Assembly: GCA_046758005.1 (NCBI GenBank) | Contig: JBHHZJ010000003.1 | Coordinates: 1-64,000, forward strand | DNA: 64,000 nucleotides | Origin: JBHHZJ01 sp046758005 | Lineage (GTDB): Bacteria; Pseudomonadota; Alphaproteobacteria; Kiloniellales; J153 | Reading direction: 5' to 3' | Part shown: positions 9,033-22,586 of the stretch, piece by piece | Layout: each line of letters starts with the position of its first letter | How positions within the stretch are numbered: the first letter of the stretch is position 1 | Program-made: the position numbers and the translations under genes | Notes under the pieces: generated by a model | Databases searched by the model: none | Told to the model about the DNA's origin: nothing | The model's input: the letters and a program-made list of their open reading frames with translations, nothing else

Positions 9033-11021
9033 TCAGCCCGCCTTCCTGAGCGGCTCGGCTTCACCGTAGGTCTCGGCCTCGAGGATCTGCAGGTCGGCCT
9101 TGATAAGCCCCTTGCGGCCGTCCTCGAAGGTCACCTCGGTCTCGACGTGCGCCTGATCGAGGTTGGAGTAAAGCGCCTCGATGAGGCTCGCGTACCTCTC
9201 GGCGACGAAGCCGCGGCGCACCTTGCGGGTGCGGGTCAGCTCCCCGTCGTCGGCGTCGAGCTCCTTATGGAGCACGAGGAAGCGCTTGATCTGCGAGCCG
9301 GCGAGCTGCGGGTCCGCGCTCAGGTCGCGGTTGACCTTCTCGACATGGCCCTTGACGATCTCGAGCACCTCCGGGCGGGTGGCCAGATCCTGGTAGCTGG
9401 CGTAAGCCATGTTGTTGCGCTCGGCCCAGTTGCCCACGGCCTCCAGGTCGATGGTGACGAAGGCGGCGCAATAGTCGCGTTGATGGCCGAAGGCGACCGC
9501 CTCCTTGATGTCGGGGAAGAATTTCAGCTTGTTCTCGATGTACTTGGGGGCGAACAGGCAGCCGTTGTTCAGCCGGCCCACGTCCTTGGCCCGGTCGATG
9601 ATCTTGAGGTGGCCGTTCTCGTTGAGGTAGCCGGCGTCGCCCGTGTGCACCCAGCCGTCGGCGGTCTTCGTCTTCGCCGTGCCCTCGGCGTTCTTGTAGT
9701 ACTCGACGAAGACGCCGGGGCTGCGGAACATGACCTCGCCGTCCTCGGCGATCCTGATTTCCACCTCGGGCGCCGGGCGGCCGACGGTGTCGGGCAGGAT
9801 CTCGCCGTCCGGCTGGATCGTGATGAAGACGCTCGCCTCGGTGCTGCCGTAGAGCTGCTTCAGGTTGACCCCGATCGAGCGGTAGAAATCGAAGATGTCG
9901 GGCCCGATCGCCTCGCCGGCGGTGTAGGCCAGCCGGATGCGGCTGAATCCGAGCGTGTTGCGCAGCGGCCCGTAGACCAGCAGGTTGCCGAGGAAATAGA
10001 GGATTCGCTCGCCGAGCGACACCGGCTTGCGGTCGAGGACGCGCGTGCCGCAGCGCCGGGCGACGGCCATGAAATAGTGGAACATCCGCCGCTTGATCCA
10101 GCCCGCGTCCTCCATGCGGATCATGACCGTGGTCAGGACGTTCTCGAAGATGCGCGGCGGGGCGAAGAAATAGGTGGGCCCGAGCTCGCGCAGGTCGTGC
10201 AGGACCGTGGCGCTCGATTCCGGGCAGCTCACGCAGAAGCCGCACACGTAGGACTGTCCGAAGGAGAACAGGTGGTCGCCGACCCAGGCCACGGGCAGGT
10301 AGGCCATCACCTCGTCGTTCTCGCTCAGGTGCTCCAGCTCGATGCCGTTGGCCGCGGTGCGGATAAGGTTCTCGAAGCTCAGCACCACGCCCTTGGGCTG
10401 GCCGGTCGTGCCCGAAGTGTAGAGGATGATGGCGGTATCCGCGCCCTTGCCCCTGGCGACCGCGTCCTCGAAGAACCCGGGGTGCGCCCGGTCGAAGTCG
10501 CGGCCCTTGGCCTGGACCGTCTCGAAGGAATGCAGGAAGTCCTGGGTGTAGTGGCGCAGGCCGCGGCTGTCGTCGTAGACGATCTGCTCGAGCTTGGCGC
10601 AGCGCGCCTTGATCGACAGCATCTTGTCGACCTGTTCCTGGTCCTCGGCCATCACGAAGCGGACCTCGGCATGGTCCATGACGAAGGCCAGCTCGTCGGC
10701 CACGGAATCCTGATACAGCGGGACCGGGATCGCGCCTACGGCCTGGGCCGCGGTCATGGTCCAGTACAGGCGCGGCCGGTTGTCGCCGACGATCGCGATC
10801 TTGTCGCCGGCCTTCAGGCCCATCGCCGCCAGGCCGCAGGCGAGCGCGCGGACCTCCCGGGCGACCTCGGCCCAGGTCCAGGTCTGCCAGATGCCGTAGT
10901 CCTTCTCGCGGATCGCCGGGCGATGGCCGCGCCGCGTGGCCAGGTCGAGCAGCAGCTTGGGGAAGGTGTCGCACCCGGCGGGCGTCGCGCCAAGCGCCGC
11001 TGCCGCCCGTTGCGCGGTCAT
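9033..11021 (-). CDS. FadD-like AMP-forming acyl-CoA synthetase
   Basis: Adenylating acid:CoA ligase, probably acting on a long-chain or other hydrophobic acid. Of its 662 residues the key motif is ILYTSGTTGQPKGVVLSF, the P-loop of the family. Also visible are AYTAGEAIGPDIFDFYRSIG with LYGSTEASV (adenine-binding region), VHTGDAGYLNENGHLKIIDR (the TGD motif) and DVGRLNNGCLFAPKYIE before the catalytic C-terminal domain. I chose the ATG at 11021, which has GGAG upstream and gives MTAQRAAAALGATPAG; the frame runs about 30 codons further upstream without support. It is the first gene of the ligase-livGHMKF-ligase operon. Its pairing with a HAAT transporter recurs in proteobacteria, but the substrate is not established here. 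Confidence 0.88.
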   Translation of the reverse strand: MTAQRAAAALGATPAGCDTFPKLLLDLATRRGHRPAIREKDYGIWQTWTWAEVAREVRALACGLAAMGLKAGDKIAIVGDNRPRLYWTMTAAQAVGAIPVPLYQDSVADELAFVMDHAEVRFVMAEDQEQVDKMLSIKARCAKLEQIVYDDSRGLRHYTQDFLHSFETVQAKGRDFDRAHPGFFEDAVARGKGADTAIILYTSGTTGQPKGVVLSFENLIRTAANGIELEHLSENDEVMAYLPVAWVGDHLFSFGQSYVCGFCVSCPESSATVLHDLRELGPTYFFAPPRIFENVLTTVMIRMEDAGWIKRRMFHYFMAVARRCGTRVLDRKPVSLGERILYFLGNLLVYGPLRNTLGFSRIRLAYTAGEAIGPDIFDFYRSIGVNLKQLYGSTEASVFITIQPDGEILPDTVGRPAPEVEIRIAEDGEVMFRSPGVFVEYYKNAEGTAKTKTADGWVHTGDAGYLNENGHLKIIDRAKDVGRLNNGCLFAPKYIENKLKFFPDIKEAVAFGHQRDYCAAFVTIDLEAVGNWAERNNMAYASYQDLATRPEVLEIVKGHVEKVNRDLSADPQLAGSQIKRFLVLHKELDADDGELTRTRKVRRGFVAERYASLIEALYSNLDQAHVETEVTFEDGRKGLIKADLQILEAETYGEAEPLRKAG

Positions 11022-11375
11022 CGCGCGCTCCACGCGCCGCGGGCGCGGCGCACCCGGATCAGGCACGCCGCCACCGCCGCAGGGCCAGCGGCCGCGCGGC
11101 GAGGGTCGCCGCAATCGTGAGCGCCTCTAACCGGTGCCAAGCACAACTCCCCGTCGTCCTGTTCTTCTTGGTCGTCCGTCCCGGTCGGTGAAACCCGGAT
11201 GACGCCCGTAGGTAAGTCCAATCGCCGCACCGCGTCAAGCGCCGGGGTCGCAAGGACCCGTGCGTGGGCGCCGTTTCTCGACGCGGCTGGACTCCGCCTC
11301 CGAGATGGCTAATGTTGCGGCGCAACCCCACCGTGCGTGCGTGAGAACGTACCCGACAGCAGAAGGGCCCCCACC
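11022..11375. promoter_or_regulatory. Divergent control region between the ligase/liv operon and acnA
   Basis: These 354 bp separate two divergent transcription units, so promoters for both must lie here. The only structured element I see is a perfect 13-bp palindrome, gttgcg-g-cgcaac, at 11314-11326, about 50 bp before the acnA start, where a repressor or activator could act on acnA. No convincing -35/-10 pair was found. Confidence 0.45.
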
Positions 11376-14060
<2,685 letters not shown>

Positions 14061-14203
14061 GGGACCGGCGGCGCTTGCCGGCCGGTCCGGGCGCGCTCGC
14101 CCCACGGGTGGACAGGCTGAGGTTTTCCGCGCCTTTCGGCGCCGCTGCGGGCATCACCCGAACGTGATTCGCCTGTGACCAAGCCCCTTCGTATGGTCGG
14201 GTC

Positions 14204-14980
14204 ATGCGGTCTTACGCGCACTCGGCCGCACCGAGGGCGGCCGTCCTGGCCGCGGTGCTTCTTCTCTCGTTCGCGGCGCTCGTCTCCCCGTCCCACGCGG
14301 CCGCGCAGGCGGCGGCCAGCGGGCGCGCGCCGGTGGTGGTGGAGCTGTTCACCTCGCAGGGCTGCAACACGTGCCCGCCGGCCGACGAGCTCTTGATCGA
14401 ACTGTCCGCCCGGCCGGACGTGGTCGCGCTGTCCCTGCACATCGACTACTGGGACTACATCGGCTGGAAGGACCCCTACGGCAGCCCGATGAATACGGAA
14501 CGCCAGCGCCGCTACGCCGAGGCCCTGGGCCTGCGCTACGTGTTCACCCCGCAAATCATCGTCGATGGGCGGATCAACCTGGTCGGCTCGCGCCGGGACG
14601 AGGTGCTCGCCGCCATCGAAAAGGCGGCGGCACGGCGCAAGGCGCTGAGGCTCGGCTTCCTCCCCGCCGGCGGCGGAAAGGTCGTGATCCCGGCCGGCCA
14701 CGCGCCCGACGAGGGCGCCACGGTCTGGCTCGCCGTCTATGACAAAGGCCACGTGACCGAGGTCAAGCGCGGCGAAAACGCCGGGCGCACGATCAGGAAC
14801 GCCAACGTGGTGCGGAGCTTCGAGCGCCTGGGCACCTGGATGGGGGAGCGGCTGGAGATTCCCCTCGATCTCACCGCCGCCGCGGCGCGCGGCCGTTACG
14901 GCTGCGCGGTCATCGTGCAGCAGGGGCGCAACGGCCCCATCCTCGGCGCCGCCGCCATGCGCCTCGACAGCCTGGAATAG
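14204..14980 (+). CDS. DUF1223 secreted thioredoxin-fold protein
   Basis: Member of DUF1223, a poorly characterised periplasmic family with a thioredoxin-like fold. The 258 residues start with a signal peptide (hydrophobic core AAVLAAVLLLSFAALV, cleavage near an AAA/AQA site around residue 33). The mature part begins with the family motif VVVELFTSQGCNTCPPAD, in which CNTC resembles a thioredoxin CxxC. LHIDYWDYIGWKDPYGSP and FTPQIIVDGR are the other conserved blocks. It is convergent with htpG, 42 bp away. Function is unknown; a redox role is only an inference from the CxxC. Confidence 0.85.
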   Translation: MRSYAHSAAPRAAVLAAVLLLSFAALVSPSHAAAQAAASGRAPVVVELFTSQGCNTCPPADELLIELSARPDVVALSLHIDYWDYIGWKDPYGSPMNTERQRRYAEALGLRYVFTPQIIVDGRINLVGSRRDEVLAAIEKAAARRKALRLGFLPAGGGKVVIPAGHAPDEGATVWLAVYDKGHVTEVKRGENAGRTIRNANVVRSFERLGTWMGERLEIPLDLTAAAARGRYGCAVIVQQGRNGPILGAAAMRLDSLE

Positions 14981-15022
14981 TAGGGCCGGAGCCTCTAAAT
15001 CCCGGCACCCCGGAGCAGGGGA

Positions 15023-16909
15023 TCACCCGGCCGCGGCGAAGCCGCGTTCGACCAGCATGGTCAGGCGCCGCCCAAACGCCGTGGGATCGGCCAGCGGTTC
15101 GCCCTCCAGGATGCGCGCCTGGTCGAGCAGGAGGCGCGCCGCCTCCTCGAGCAGCGAGGCGGCGCCCTCGCCCGCCCCGCCGTCGGAGCTCAGCTGGGCG
15201 GCGAGGCGTCGGATCAGCGAATGGCGCGGGTTGATCTCCAGGATGCGTTTGGAGACGCGGTCGAGCTGACGGTGCTGCTTGAGCAGCCGCTCCAGGTGCA
15301 TGTCGAGGTCGCCCTCGTCGGCGACCAGGCACACGGCGCTGTCGGTCAGGCGCTCGGAGGCGCGCACGTCCTTGACCTCGTCCTTGAGCGCCAGCTTGAT
15401 GAAGGCGACGAGCGCGTCCACCCCCGCGGCCTCCGGCTGCGTCTCGGCCGCCGCCTCCTTTTCCTTGCCGCCGATCTTGGAGAGGTCGGCGCCGCCGCGC
15501 GTCACCGACTTGAACGGCTTGCCCTGGTAGTCCATGACCGCCGGGACCCAGAACTCGTCCACCGGGTCGGTCAGGAGCAGGACTTCGACGCCCTTGGCCG
15601 CGAAGCCCTCGAGCTGCGGGCTCTTGCGCACGGCCTCGGCGTCCTCGCCGCTGATGGTGTAGATGGCGTCCTGGCCTTCGGGCATGCGCGCCACGTACTC
15701 GGCGAGGCTGGTGAGCCCGCTGCCCCGCGTCGAGGCGAATCGCGCCAGCTCGAACAGCGTGTCGCGTCGGCCCGCGTCCTCGTACAGGCCTTCCTTGAGC
15801 ACGGCGCCGAAGTTGTCCCAGAACCGGGCGTATTCCTCGGGCGCGTTGTCGGCCTTCTTCTTCAACTCGCCCAGCACCCTCTTGGCCACCGCGTTGCGGA
15901 TCTTGGCCAGCATCGGGTTGTTCTGGAGCGCTTCGCGGCTGATGTTGAGCGGCAGGTCCTCGGTGTCGATCACGCCGCGCAGGAAGCGCAGGTAGGGCGG
16001 CACCAGATCGGCGCAGTCGTCGGTGATGAACACCCGCTTGACGTAGAGCTTGACGCCGTGGCGCCGCTCCGGGTGAAACAGGTCGAAGGGCTTGGCCGAG
16101 GGGATGAAGAGCAGGCCCGTGTACTCGATGACGCCTTCGGCCTTGAAGTGGAGCCTGAGCCACGGGTCGTCGAAGGCGTGGCCGACGTGGTGGTAGAACT
16201 CCCTGCACTGCTCGTCGGTAACCTCCGCCTTAGGGCGCATCCACAGCGCCGAGGCGGTATTGAGCGTCTCCTCCTTGCCGTCCTCGGCCATGACGACGGG
16301 GATCGCGATGTGGTCCGAGTAGGTCTTGACGATGCCGCGCAGGCGCGCCGGGTCCAGGAACTCGTCCTCGCCCTTCTTCAGCTTCAGCACGATGCGGGTG
16401 CCGCGCGCGGGCGCGTCGTCGGCCTCGGCCACGGTGAATTCGCCCTTGCCGTCGGAGACCCAGCGCCAGCCCGTCTCCTCGCCGGCCTTGCGGCTGAGCA
16501 CCTCGACGCGCGCGGCCACCATGAAGGCGGAATAGAACCCGACGCCGAACTGGCCGATCAGGCTGACCCGGTCGGGCTTTTGCTCGAGCTGCTGCACGAA
16601 GGCGGCGGTGCCGGAGCGGGCGATGGTGCCCAGCTGCTCGACGAGATCGTCCCGGTTCATGCCGATGCCGTTGTCGGCCACCGTCAGCGTCCGGTCCTTG
16701 GCGTCGGTGGCCAGGCGGATCCGGTACTCGGGGTCCCCGGCCACCAGCTCCGGCTGCGTCAGCGCCGCGTACCGGAGCCGGTCGCAGGCGTCCGAGGCGT
16801 TGGAGATCAGCTCGCGCAGGAAGATCTCCTTGTGGGAGTAGAGCGAGTTGGCGACGATGTCCAACAGTCGGCTGACCTCGGCCTGGAAGCTGAGCGTCTC
16901 TTCAGACAT
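15023..16909 (-). CDS. htpG: Molecular chaperone HtpG (Hsp90 family)
   Basis: ATP-dependent cytosolic chaperone. Of the 628 residues, the N-terminal GHKL ATPase shows FLRELISNASDACDRLRY, the ATP-lid DNGIGMN and GQFGVGFYSAFMVA. The middle domain includes GVIDTEDLPLNISREALQ with the catalytic arginine region, and the length matches E. coli HtpG (624). I prefer the ATG at 16909 because GGAGAGG lies 8 bases upstream. A GTG 9 bases further up is too close to that site. It is alone on its strand, between the DUF1223 gene and pcm. No CIRCE-like or sigma-32-like element was evident in the 130 bp upstream. Confidence 0.97.
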   Translation of the reverse strand: MSEETLSFQAEVSRLLDIVANSLYSHKEIFLRELISNASDACDRLRYAALTQPELVAGDPEYRIRLATDAKDRTLTVADNGIGMNRDDLVEQLGTIARSGTAAFVQQLEQKPDRVSLIGQFGVGFYSAFMVAARVEVLSRKAGEETGWRWVSDGKGEFTVAEADDAPARGTRIVLKLKKGEDEFLDPARLRGIVKTYSDHIAIPVVMAEDGKEETLNTASALWMRPKAEVTDEQCREFYHHVGHAFDDPWLRLHFKAEGVIEYTGLLFIPSAKPFDLFHPERRHGVKLYVKRVFITDDCADLVPPYLRFLRGVIDTEDLPLNISREALQNNPMLAKIRNAVAKRVLGELKKKADNAPEEYARFWDNFGAVLKEGLYEDAGRRDTLFELARFASTRGSGLTSLAEYVARMPEGQDAIYTISGEDAEAVRKSPQLEGFAAKGVEVLLLTDPVDEFWVPAVMDYQGKPFKSVTRGGADLSKIGGKEKEAAAETQPEAAGVDALVAFIKLALKDEVKDVRASERLTDSAVCLVADEGDLDMHLERLLKQHRQLDRVSKRILEINPRHSLIRRLAAQLSSDGGAGEGAASLLEEAARLLLDQARILEGEPLADPTAFGRRLTMLVERGFAAAG

Positions 16910-17039
16910 GGTCGCCACCTCTCCGTTCGCTTCGGCCGATCCCGCCAGCGGTTAGGATTTCGATAAGCCGCGCCTGATATGTGGTAATAGAGGCGTTGCT
17001 GCAAGGCCCGGCCTGAGTCTTCGACGCCGGGAAACGCAA

Positions 17040-17762
17040 ATGAGCGAGGGCGCGGACATCCAAGCCAAGCGCATGGCGATGGTCGCCGAGATCGAGTCGG
17101 ACGTGGCCCAGACTCGGAAGTGGCTCGGCAAGCGCGCGCTCGACCCGCGGGTTATCGCGGCCTTGGGCAAGGTGCCGCGCCACCTCTTCGTGCCCGAGGC
17201 GAACCAGCGCGCGGCCTACGAGAACCGGCCCCAGCCCATCGGCCACGGGCAGACCATCTCGCAGCCGTACATGGTCGCGATCATGAGCGACCTGGCGGCG
17301 ATCGGTCCGCGAGACCGGGTGCTCGAGATCGGCACCGGCTGCGGCTACCAGACCGCGGTCCTGGCCGAGCTGGCCGAACGGGTCTACACCGTCGAGGTCG
17401 TGCCCGAGCTGGCCCGGCCCGCGGCCGAACGCCTGCGCCGCCTGGGCTACGACAACGTCGAGGTGCGCGTGGGCGACGGCGCACAGGGTTGGGCCGAGCA
17501 CGCGCCCTACGACGCCATCCTGGTCGCCGCCGCGGCCTGGCGCCGGGCGCCCCCGGCCCTGATCGGGCAGCTCGCGCCCGGCGGGCGCCTGGTCGTGCCC
17601 GTGGACCGCAGCAAGGCGGCGGCGCGCTACCCCTTCACCGACCAGGAACAGGACCTCGTGGTCATCACCAAGGACCGGGCCGGGCGCACCTCCGAGCGCA
17701 AGGTGCTGCCGGTCGCCTTCGTGCCGCTCGTCGAGGGCGGTGGCGAGGACGCCCGGCGCTGA
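17040..17762 (+). CDS. pcm: Protein-L-isoaspartate O-methyltransferase
   Basis: Repairs isoaspartyl residues in aged proteins by SAM-dependent methylation. The 240 residues include GHGQTISQPYMVAIM (substrate-side motif), the SAM-binding VLEIGTGCGYQTAVLAEL and YDAILVAAA. The protein is about 25 residues longer than E. coli Pcm (208), by short N- and C-terminal extensions. It lies divergent from htpG and about 60 bp before the helicase gene. Confidence 0.93.
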   Translation: MSEGADIQAKRMAMVAEIESDVAQTRKWLGKRALDPRVIAALGKVPRHLFVPEANQRAAYENRPQPIGHGQTISQPYMVAIMSDLAAIGPRDRVLEIGTGCGYQTAVLAELAERVYTVEVVPELARPAAERLRRLGYDNVEVRVGDGAQGWAEHAPYDAILVAAAAWRRAPPALIGQLAPGGRLVVPVDRSKAAARYPFTDQEQDLVVITKDRAGRTSERKVLPVAFVPLVEGGGEDARR

Positions 17763-17820
17763 GCGCGAAACGGCCCCGAAAAGCTTGCAACCGGCCCCGC
17801 GGCGTCGGATTCTGCCCGCC

Positions 17821-20360
<2,540 letters not shown>

Positions 20361-20364
<4 letters not shown>

Positions 20365-20732
20365 ACGGGCCGGCCCTGCGCCTCGACAAGTGGCTGTGGT
20401 ACGCGCGCTTCTTCAAGACGCGCACACTGGCCGCGCAGGCCTGCGCCTCCGGCAAGCTGAGGATCGGCGGCGAGATCGTCTCCAAGGCGCATCACAAGGT
20501 CCGCCCCGGGGACGTGCTCACGTTCCCGCAGGGCCGGCACATCCGGGTGATCAAAGTCCTGGCGCTCGCCGAGCGGCGCGGTCCGGCCGTCGAGGCCCGC
20601 CTGATCTACGAGGACCTGAAGCCGCCGAGCCCGGAGGGCCGCCTGCCGCAATCCGCGCCGCGCCCGCCCGGCAGCGGCCGCCCCACCAAGCACGAACGGC
20701 GCGCCCTGGAAAAGCTGCGCGACGACCTCTAG
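20361..20732 (+). CDS. S4-domain RNA-binding protein (Hsp15-like)
   Basis: Small RNA-binding protein of the HslR/Hsp15 family, which in E. coli binds the 50S subunit carrying a stalled nascent chain. The 123 residues open with the S4 fold LRLDKWLWYARFFKTRTLAA and KLRIGGEIVSKAHHKVRPGD (residues 6 to about 65). A basic, Pro-rich tail follows, ending GRPTKHERRALEKLRDDL. It overlaps the helicase stop by 4 bases. Confidence 0.88.
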
Positions 20733-20898
20733 CGGCGGTTCCCGGAAAAATTCGAGGCCCGGCGGGCGCGGAAATGCACGGAAGATAGAAATGGTTCCTT
20801 AAGGTTAACCCAATCTTAACGATCCGGGGCCGAAAATTGCTGCAGTGCAGCGTGGCTCCGCCACGTCTGGAACGTCCCTATTCGGATTCTTAGGTGCC

Positions 20899-21105
20899 AT
20901 GGTCAGTCCCTACCTGGAACGGCCGATTCGAACCTTGGAGCAGGTCCTCGAGCAGCGCGCGCGCCGGGCGGGCGAGCCCGCCGCCGCCGGCGTTCGATCG
21001 GCCGAGGTGCCCGCCCGTTCGCTGTTGCGCGCCCGGCCGGCGCGGAGCGTGCCCGAAGACGTGCCGCAACGGCCCCGCGCGGCGTCCGAACGCCGCGCCG
21101 CGTGA
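20899..21105 (+). CDS. Small hypothetical protein
   Basis: Possible 68-residue protein beginning MVSPYLERPIRTLEQVLEQR, followed by an Arg/Ala/Pro-rich tail. The N-terminal 20 residues have a plausible coding look (an amphipathic helix rather than the Arg/Gly-rich composition of shadow frames here). The tail does not, and no clear ribosome site precedes the ATG. No function can be assigned. A frame start 18 codons earlier exists but runs into the promoter-like AT-rich stretch. Confidence 0.4.
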   Translation: MVSPYLERPIRTLEQVLEQRARRAGEPAAAGVRSAEVPARSLLRARPARSVPEDVPQRPRAASERRAA

Positions 21106-21273
21106 CGCCCCTGCCCACCGGCCCCCGAGCTTGCCCGCGCGTCGAGGGGCCGGGCGGCTTGCGCGGGGCGATCCGGGCCACCAACTAGTGTGCGAATCCG
21201 ACCCGTGCGAGCCGGCCAAGCCCGCACAGGACCTGGGGTTGCACGCGCCCGCGCTGCCGTGATACGCAGAGCC

Positions 21274-21747
21274 GTGATCAACCGTTTCAAGGCCTTGTTC
21301 GTGGATCGCGGGGGCGCGTCCGCGGCCCCCGGGGCCCGTCTCGGCGCCGAGGAATTCCAGGTCGCGGCGGCGGCCTTGTTGGTCGAGGCGGCGCACATGG
21401 ACGACGAGTTCGATGCGCGCGAGCGGGCCAAGATCCTGGACCTCGTCACGGCGCGTTTCGGCCTCAGCCGTGAGGAGAGCGAGAGCCTGCTCGAAGCCGC
21501 CGAGGCGCGCGTCGCCCAAGCGAGCCACCTGCTCGGCTTCACGCGCGTGGTCAAGCAGGCCTTCAGCCACGAGGAGCGGGTCGAGCTGCTGGAAATGCTG
21601 TGGGAGGTCGCGTACGCCGACGGCGAGCTGCACGATTTCGAGGCCAGCTTGGTGCGCCGCGTCACCGGCCTGCTGCACGTGTCCGACCACGAGAGCGGGG
21701 CCGCGCGCAAGCGCGTGTTGCAGCGATTGAGCGGGTCGCGGGCCTGA
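21274..21747 (+). CDS. TerB-like (tellurite resistance protein B family) protein
   Basis: All-helical cytosolic protein resembling TerB. The core DEFDARERAKILDLVTARFG and YADGELHDFEASLVRRVTGLL carry the paired acidic helices seen in TerB/DjlA-type domains. Length is about 157 residues from the GTG at 21274; an upstream GTG at 21259 is also possible. TerB proteins are thought to bind metal or membrane partners, but most bacterial homologues, including those next to housekeeping genes as here, have no demonstrated function. It is followed 62 bp later by fdxA. Confidence 0.75.
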   Translation: MINRFKALFVDRGGASAAPGARLGAEEFQVAAAALLVEAAHMDDEFDARERAKILDLVTARFGLSREESESLLEAAEARVAQASHLLGFTRVVKQAFSHEERVELLEMLWEVAYADGELHDFEASLVRRVTGLLHVSDHESGAARKRVLQRLSGSRA

Positions 21748-21809
21748 CCCCGGCCGTCGGGCCCGGGCCTCGGCGAGGCGGTCGAGCGTGGGATGAGGAG
21801 AGCTTGGAC

Positions 21810-22151
21810 ATGACGTACGTCGTCACCGAAGCCTGCATCAAGTGCAAGTACATGGACTGCGTCGAGGTGTGCCCGGTCGACTGCTTCTACGAGGGTGAGA
21901 ACATGCTGGTCATCCACCCCGACGAATGCATCGACTGCGGGGTCTGCGAGCCCGAATGCCCGCCCGAGGCGATCGTGCCCGACACCGATCCGAGCGCCGA
22001 AGCCTGGTTGGAACTCAACCGGGAGTACAGCGAGAAATGGCCGAACATCACGCGCAAGGGCACGCCGCCGGCCGACGCCGACGAGTACAAGGGAATGGAG
22101 GGCAAGTACGAGAAATTTTTCAGCCCCAATCCCGGCCATACCGACGGATGA
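21810..22151 (+). CDS. fdxA: Seven-iron ferredoxin FdxA
   Basis: Low-potential electron carrier with one [3Fe-4S] and one [4Fe-4S] cluster. The 113 residues place Cys9, Cys17, Cys50 (3Fe set) and Cys21, Cys40, Cys43, Cys46 (4Fe set) one residue off the Azotobacter ferredoxin I positions. Cys12 and Cys25 are extra. The C-terminal extension of about 50 residues (EYSEKWPNITRKGTPP) is standard for FdxA. The start is preceded by ATGAGGAGAG. Its neighbour carD, with the putative sRNA between them, is a common alphaproteobacterial arrangement. Confidence 0.95.
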   Translation: MTYVVTEACIKCKYMDCVEVCPVDCFYEGENMLVIHPDECIDCGVCEPECPPEAIVPDTDPSAEAWLELNREYSEKWPNITRKGTPPADADEYKGMEGKYEKFFSPNPGHTDG

Positions 22152-22283
22152 GCCGGGCGCGGGCCGCTCTTGCGCCGGTATCGCCGTCCGGAGCCCGTCG
22201 TTCTGAGATGAATTTCCTATCATCCGGTCCCTGCGGCGTGCCGCCGGCGCGACCGCGGATCGAGCTGCGCCCCGGATCGGATT

Positions 22284-22298
22284 TGTTGCGGCGCAGCA
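22284..22298. promoter_or_regulatory. Imperfect palindrome abutting a promoter
   Basis: TGTTGC-GGC-GCAGCA has arms matching at 5 of 6 positions and ends 2 bp before the -35 of the promoter at 22300. It resembles the palindrome before acnA (11314-11326). A bound regulator here would touch the promoter, but this is only an inference from position. Confidence 0.35.
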
Positions 22299-22299
22299 C

Positions 22300-22328
22300 T
22301 TGTACCTGGCGGAAAAATAATGTATATA
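22300..22328 (+). promoter_or_regulatory. Sigma-70-type promoter between fdxA and carD
   Basis: TTGTAC and TATATA are separated by exactly 17 bp inside the only strongly AT-rich patch of the region (aaaaataatgtatatataac). Predicted transcription start is about 22335. It would drive the short transcript ending at the terminator at 22447 and, by readthrough, carD. Confidence 0.65.
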
Positions 22329-22334
22329 TAACAA

Positions 22335-22447
22335 TTTAAAGGCAGCGGGTCGCGGGCGACCGCCTTGTTGGTCCGGAGCCCGATCGTCCCGGTCGGATGG
22401 TCCTACAAGCGGGAGGGGTGCCGTAGTCACTACGGCGCCTTCGTTTT
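22335..22447 (+). ncRNA. Candidate small RNA or attenuated leader upstream of carD
   Basis: A transcript of about 113 nt is bounded by a good promoter and a strong intrinsic terminator, with no reading frame of note inside. It can fold into a small 5' hairpin (ggtcg-cggg-cgacc) and a long hairpin in which 22364-22368 pairs with 22405-22409 and 22372-22375 with 22394-22397. The terminator hairpin follows. A G-rich GGGAGGGG stretch (22411-22418) lies just before and partly inside the terminator stem. It does not carry the signature sequences of SRP RNA or tmRNA, and it is short for 6S RNA. It could be a free sRNA or an attenuator for carD, whose start is 140 nt further on. Confidence 0.5.
22417..22447 (+). 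terminator. Intrinsic terminator
   Basis: Stem of 9 bp (22417-22425 with 22431-22439, one G-U pair) and a 5-nt loop, followed by TTCGTTTT. It ends the putative small RNA or, with readthrough, attenuates carD. Confidence 0.75.
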
Positions 22448-22527
22448 GGGACTCCGGAGAGGCCTGCTTGGGCCCGCTGACAGTGGTGCGGCCCCGTTGT
22501 GCGGGAACCGACCGCCCGATGCCCACG

Positions 22528-22549
22528 ATCGGAGGTGTCATCCTCCGAT
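22528..22549 (+). promoter_or_regulatory. Perfect hairpin in the carD leader
   Basis: Eight-base arms atcggagg and cctccgat enclose the loop tgtcat, about 38 nt before the carD start. The left arm contains a Shine-Dalgarno-like GGAGG and the right arm its complement CCTCC. There is no T-run, so it is not a terminator. A role in carD translation or mRNA stability is possible. Confidence 0.5.
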
Positions 22550-22586
22550 GATGGTGGGGACCAGCGAGCGATCGAACGAAGGACTG

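Noticed and set aside
6232..11120. Plus-strand frames of 672 and 962 codons over the liv operon
   Set aside because: They are antisense to clear transporter and ligase genes; His/Asp/Arg-rich shadow composition.
22335..22447. Assignment of the putative RNA to SRP RNA, tmRNA or 6S RNA
   Set aside because: The GGAAGGAAGCAGC-like SRP core and a tRNA-like end are absent, and it is shorter than typical 6S RNA; left unnamed.
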